From: an uncultured Clostridia bacterium
GTDB taxonomy: Bacteria; Bacillota; Clostridia; Oscillospirales; Acutalibacteraceae
Length of the DNA stretch: 15,676 bases
Reading direction: 5' to 3'
Assembly (NCBI GenBank): GCA_937902305.1
Contig: CALDHV010000253.1
Span: 1 to 15,676, forward strand
Shown here: positions 14,363 through 15,676 of the stretch, piece by piece
How positions within the stretch are numbered: position 1 is the first letter of the stretch
Layout: the number at the start of each line of letters is the position of its first letter
Program-made: the position numbers and the translations under genes
The notes under the pieces: model-generated
Seen by the model: the letters and a program-made list of their open reading frames with translations, nothing else
The model's database searches: none
What the model was told of the DNA's origin: nothing

Positions 14363-15676
14363 TTACGGCAATATTTCGTGGCAGGTCAGCTCGGGATGAT
14401 CAATGATCGTGTTGATTGTCTGCATAAAGAGATCAAAAAACTCCTGCGCGCGGGCTTCTTCAATAGAGGGGGGACACCAAAAGCGGAACAGGATGCTTTC
14501 TCCGATGGTTTCCATCGGTTCTATACACGGGCAGTTGAAATCATCATGCTCGTGAGGAAAGTATTCCTTATAATCGTCCGCATCATTTTCCGTGTCGATC
14601 GTACTGGGATTGACCGCAAACCAGGTGTGGGATGCGTGCGCGCCGAGCCGCAGAGCCTGTCCGCTTGCCAAAGAAAGCCGGTGGGTCAACGAGGTAAAAT
14701 AATACCGTGACAGCCCGGACAGGGCAAAAGCGGAGGTGGCAGACAGCCAATCGACGATATTGGTGTCCCGATTTTTCTTCAGATTGACCAATACAGGAAC
14801 GGCGATGAAGAACAGCCCGGGCACCTTTTTCTGTATCACATTGATACGACCGTGAAAATGCTGGCTGATGGGGAAAACCTGCTTGCCGGTCACTTTTTCG
14901 ATCACCAGCGCGGACGCGCACAGTGTCAGCGTCGGCAGAGGAATCTTCCGCTCCTTGCAAAATCCGGCGATGCGCTCATAATCCGTGCCCTCGGCGTTAC
15001 GGAAGAAGGGCGGACGGTTTTCGGCACCGAACGGAGCTTCGTACGGGATGCAGAAGTCGGACAGATTTTGGCGATATTGCTTGCGCCACCAGAAATAGTC
15101 TTTCCAATAATGCTTTTTGTCCTTTTCCAGCTTGGATGCGACCAGCTCACCGAAAGCGGGTAGCTTTTTCGGCTCCTCCGGCTGTCTGCCTTCCTTAAAT
15201 GCCCGGTACGCATCCATCAACTGCGGCTTGACGATCTCCGCCTGCGAATATCCGTCGGTAACGATATGATGCTGGATGACCATAACGGCACCGGTGCCGT
15301 TACCGCAGTCGTATAGCTCACCGCGAGTCAGGCGCGGGCTGAATACCGGGATCGCCGGCAGACGGTAAGATTGCAGAAACGCGGCAAAGCCCTCGGGGTC
15401 GCCGGAGGTGAAGCTGCGCTTCGGCAGGATGATCGCATGGTTTTTGTCCAGTAACAGATAGTAGGTATCGCCGTTCGTATATATAGCGGTCAGACCGCTG
15501 TAAAAATACTTCTCCTCGGATTTGAGGTTCTTTGCGAATATTGCTTCGTCGTTTGCAGTTATGTAAACCGTTCCTATGCTCTTGATATACAGCTTCTGAC
15601 TTGATTTTGCGTTTATCCGGTCACGCATAAGAATGACGCCGAAGCAGATGCCCGCACCGGCGAGCATGATAACGAC
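14363..15676 (-). CDS. YcxB-like membrane protein fused to a truncated condensation domain (5' end outside window)
   Basis: The frame is open to the right edge, so the start is outside; residue numbers below count from the ATG at 15667. Residues 1-14 look like the end of a transmembrane helix. Residues about 25-100, with the TVYITANDEAIFAKN strand and the ending YYLLLDKNHAIILPKRSF, match the C-terminal half of YcxB-like proteins (PF14317). From about 115 the protein becomes a condensation domain (PF00668), with HHIVTDG at 133-139 (the HHxxxDG active motif), SQHFHGRINVIQKKVPGLFF, and about 295 residues after the motif as in a full domain. A normal domain has roughly 130-150 residues before HHxxxDG; here about 30 remain, so most of the N-lobe is absent. 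Condensation domains join acyl and amino groups or act as acyltransferases. Whether this chimera is active is doubtful. No stop or frameshift breaks it. Confidence 0.65.
   Translation of the reverse strand, partial: VVIMLAGAGICFGVILMRDRINAKSSQKLYIKSIGTVYITANDEAIFAKNLKSEEKYFYSGLTAIYTNGDTYYLLLDKNHAIILPKRSFTSGDPEGFAAFLQSYRLPAIPVFSPRLTRGELYDCGNGTGAVMVIQHHIVTDGYSQAEIVKPQLMDAYRAFKEGRQPEEPKKLPAFGELVASKLEKDKKHYWKDYFWWRKQYRQNLSDFCIPYEAPFGAENRPPFFRNAEGTDYERIAGFCKERKIPLPTLTLCASALVIEKVTGKQVFPISQHFHGRINVIQKKVPGLFFIAVPVLVNLKKNRDTNIVDWLSATSAFALSGLSRYYFTSLTHRLSLASGQALRLGAHASHTWFAVNPSTIDTENDADDYKEYFPHEHDDFNCPCIEPMETIGESILFRFWCPPSIEEARAQEFFDLFMQTINTIIDHPELTCHEILP

Noticed and set aside
1..15676. CRISPR arrays, insertion sequences, tRNA or rRNA genes, phage attachment sites
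   Set aside because: I looked for direct repeats with regular spacing, terminal inverted repeats with transposase motifs, and tRNA-like cloverleaves and saw none.

Overview
The window looks like a GC-rich, endospore-forming member of the Firmicutes, most likely a Clostridia lineage close to Oscillospiraceae/Ruminococcaceae. The evidence is gene order. The order yicC-remA-gmk-rpoZ-priA-def-fmt-rsmB-rlmN-stp-prkC-rsgA-thiN-spoVM is the classical Bacillus/Clostridium housekeeping cluster, and a SpoVM homologue at its end implies sporulation. No taxon can be fixed without a database search.

Layout. (1) Bases 2-472: the C-terminal end of a family 2 glycoside hydrolase, running in from the left. 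It is followed by an 18-bp perfect hairpin that serves as a terminator between converging genes. (2) Bases 547-1085, minus strand: a small protein resembling the SCP2-like C-terminal domain of Eis-type acetyltransferases. Its ribosome-binding site and ATG are out of frame with the body of the gene. (3) Bases 1086-1365: a divergent regulatory region with two good sigma-A-type promoters and a 21-bp operator-like palindrome. (4) Bases 1366-13992: one tightly packed plus-strand operon of twelve genes with gaps of at most 25 bp and many stop/start overlaps. (5) Bases 14066-14313: two short genes missed by length-limited gene finders, a 49-residue membrane hairpin protein and the 27-residue SpoVM, ended by a bidirectional terminator. 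(6) Bases 14363-15676, minus strand: the end of a larger gene that fuses a YcxB-like membrane protein to a condensation (HHxxxDG) domain lacking most of its N-terminal lobe.

How the operon works together. YicC (RNA decay), RemA (DNA-binding regulator), Gmk (GDP supply) and RpoZ (RNA polymerase omega) link nucleotide and transcription functions. PriA restarts replication forks. Fmt and Def add and remove the N-formyl group of initiator methionine. RsmB and RlmN methylate 16S and 23S/tRNA. Stp and PrkC are the phosphatase/kinase pair of the PASTA signalling system, and RsgA is a GTPase of 30S maturation. ThiN makes thiamine diphosphate. Compared with B. subtilis, coaBC (between rpoZ and priA) and rpe (between rsgA and thiN) are absent, and a 49-residue membrane protein has been added just before spoVM.

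The items most worth a second look are the YcxB/condensation-domain chimera, the frame break at the start of the SCP2-like gene, and the unnamed membrane hairpin protein paired with SpoVM.
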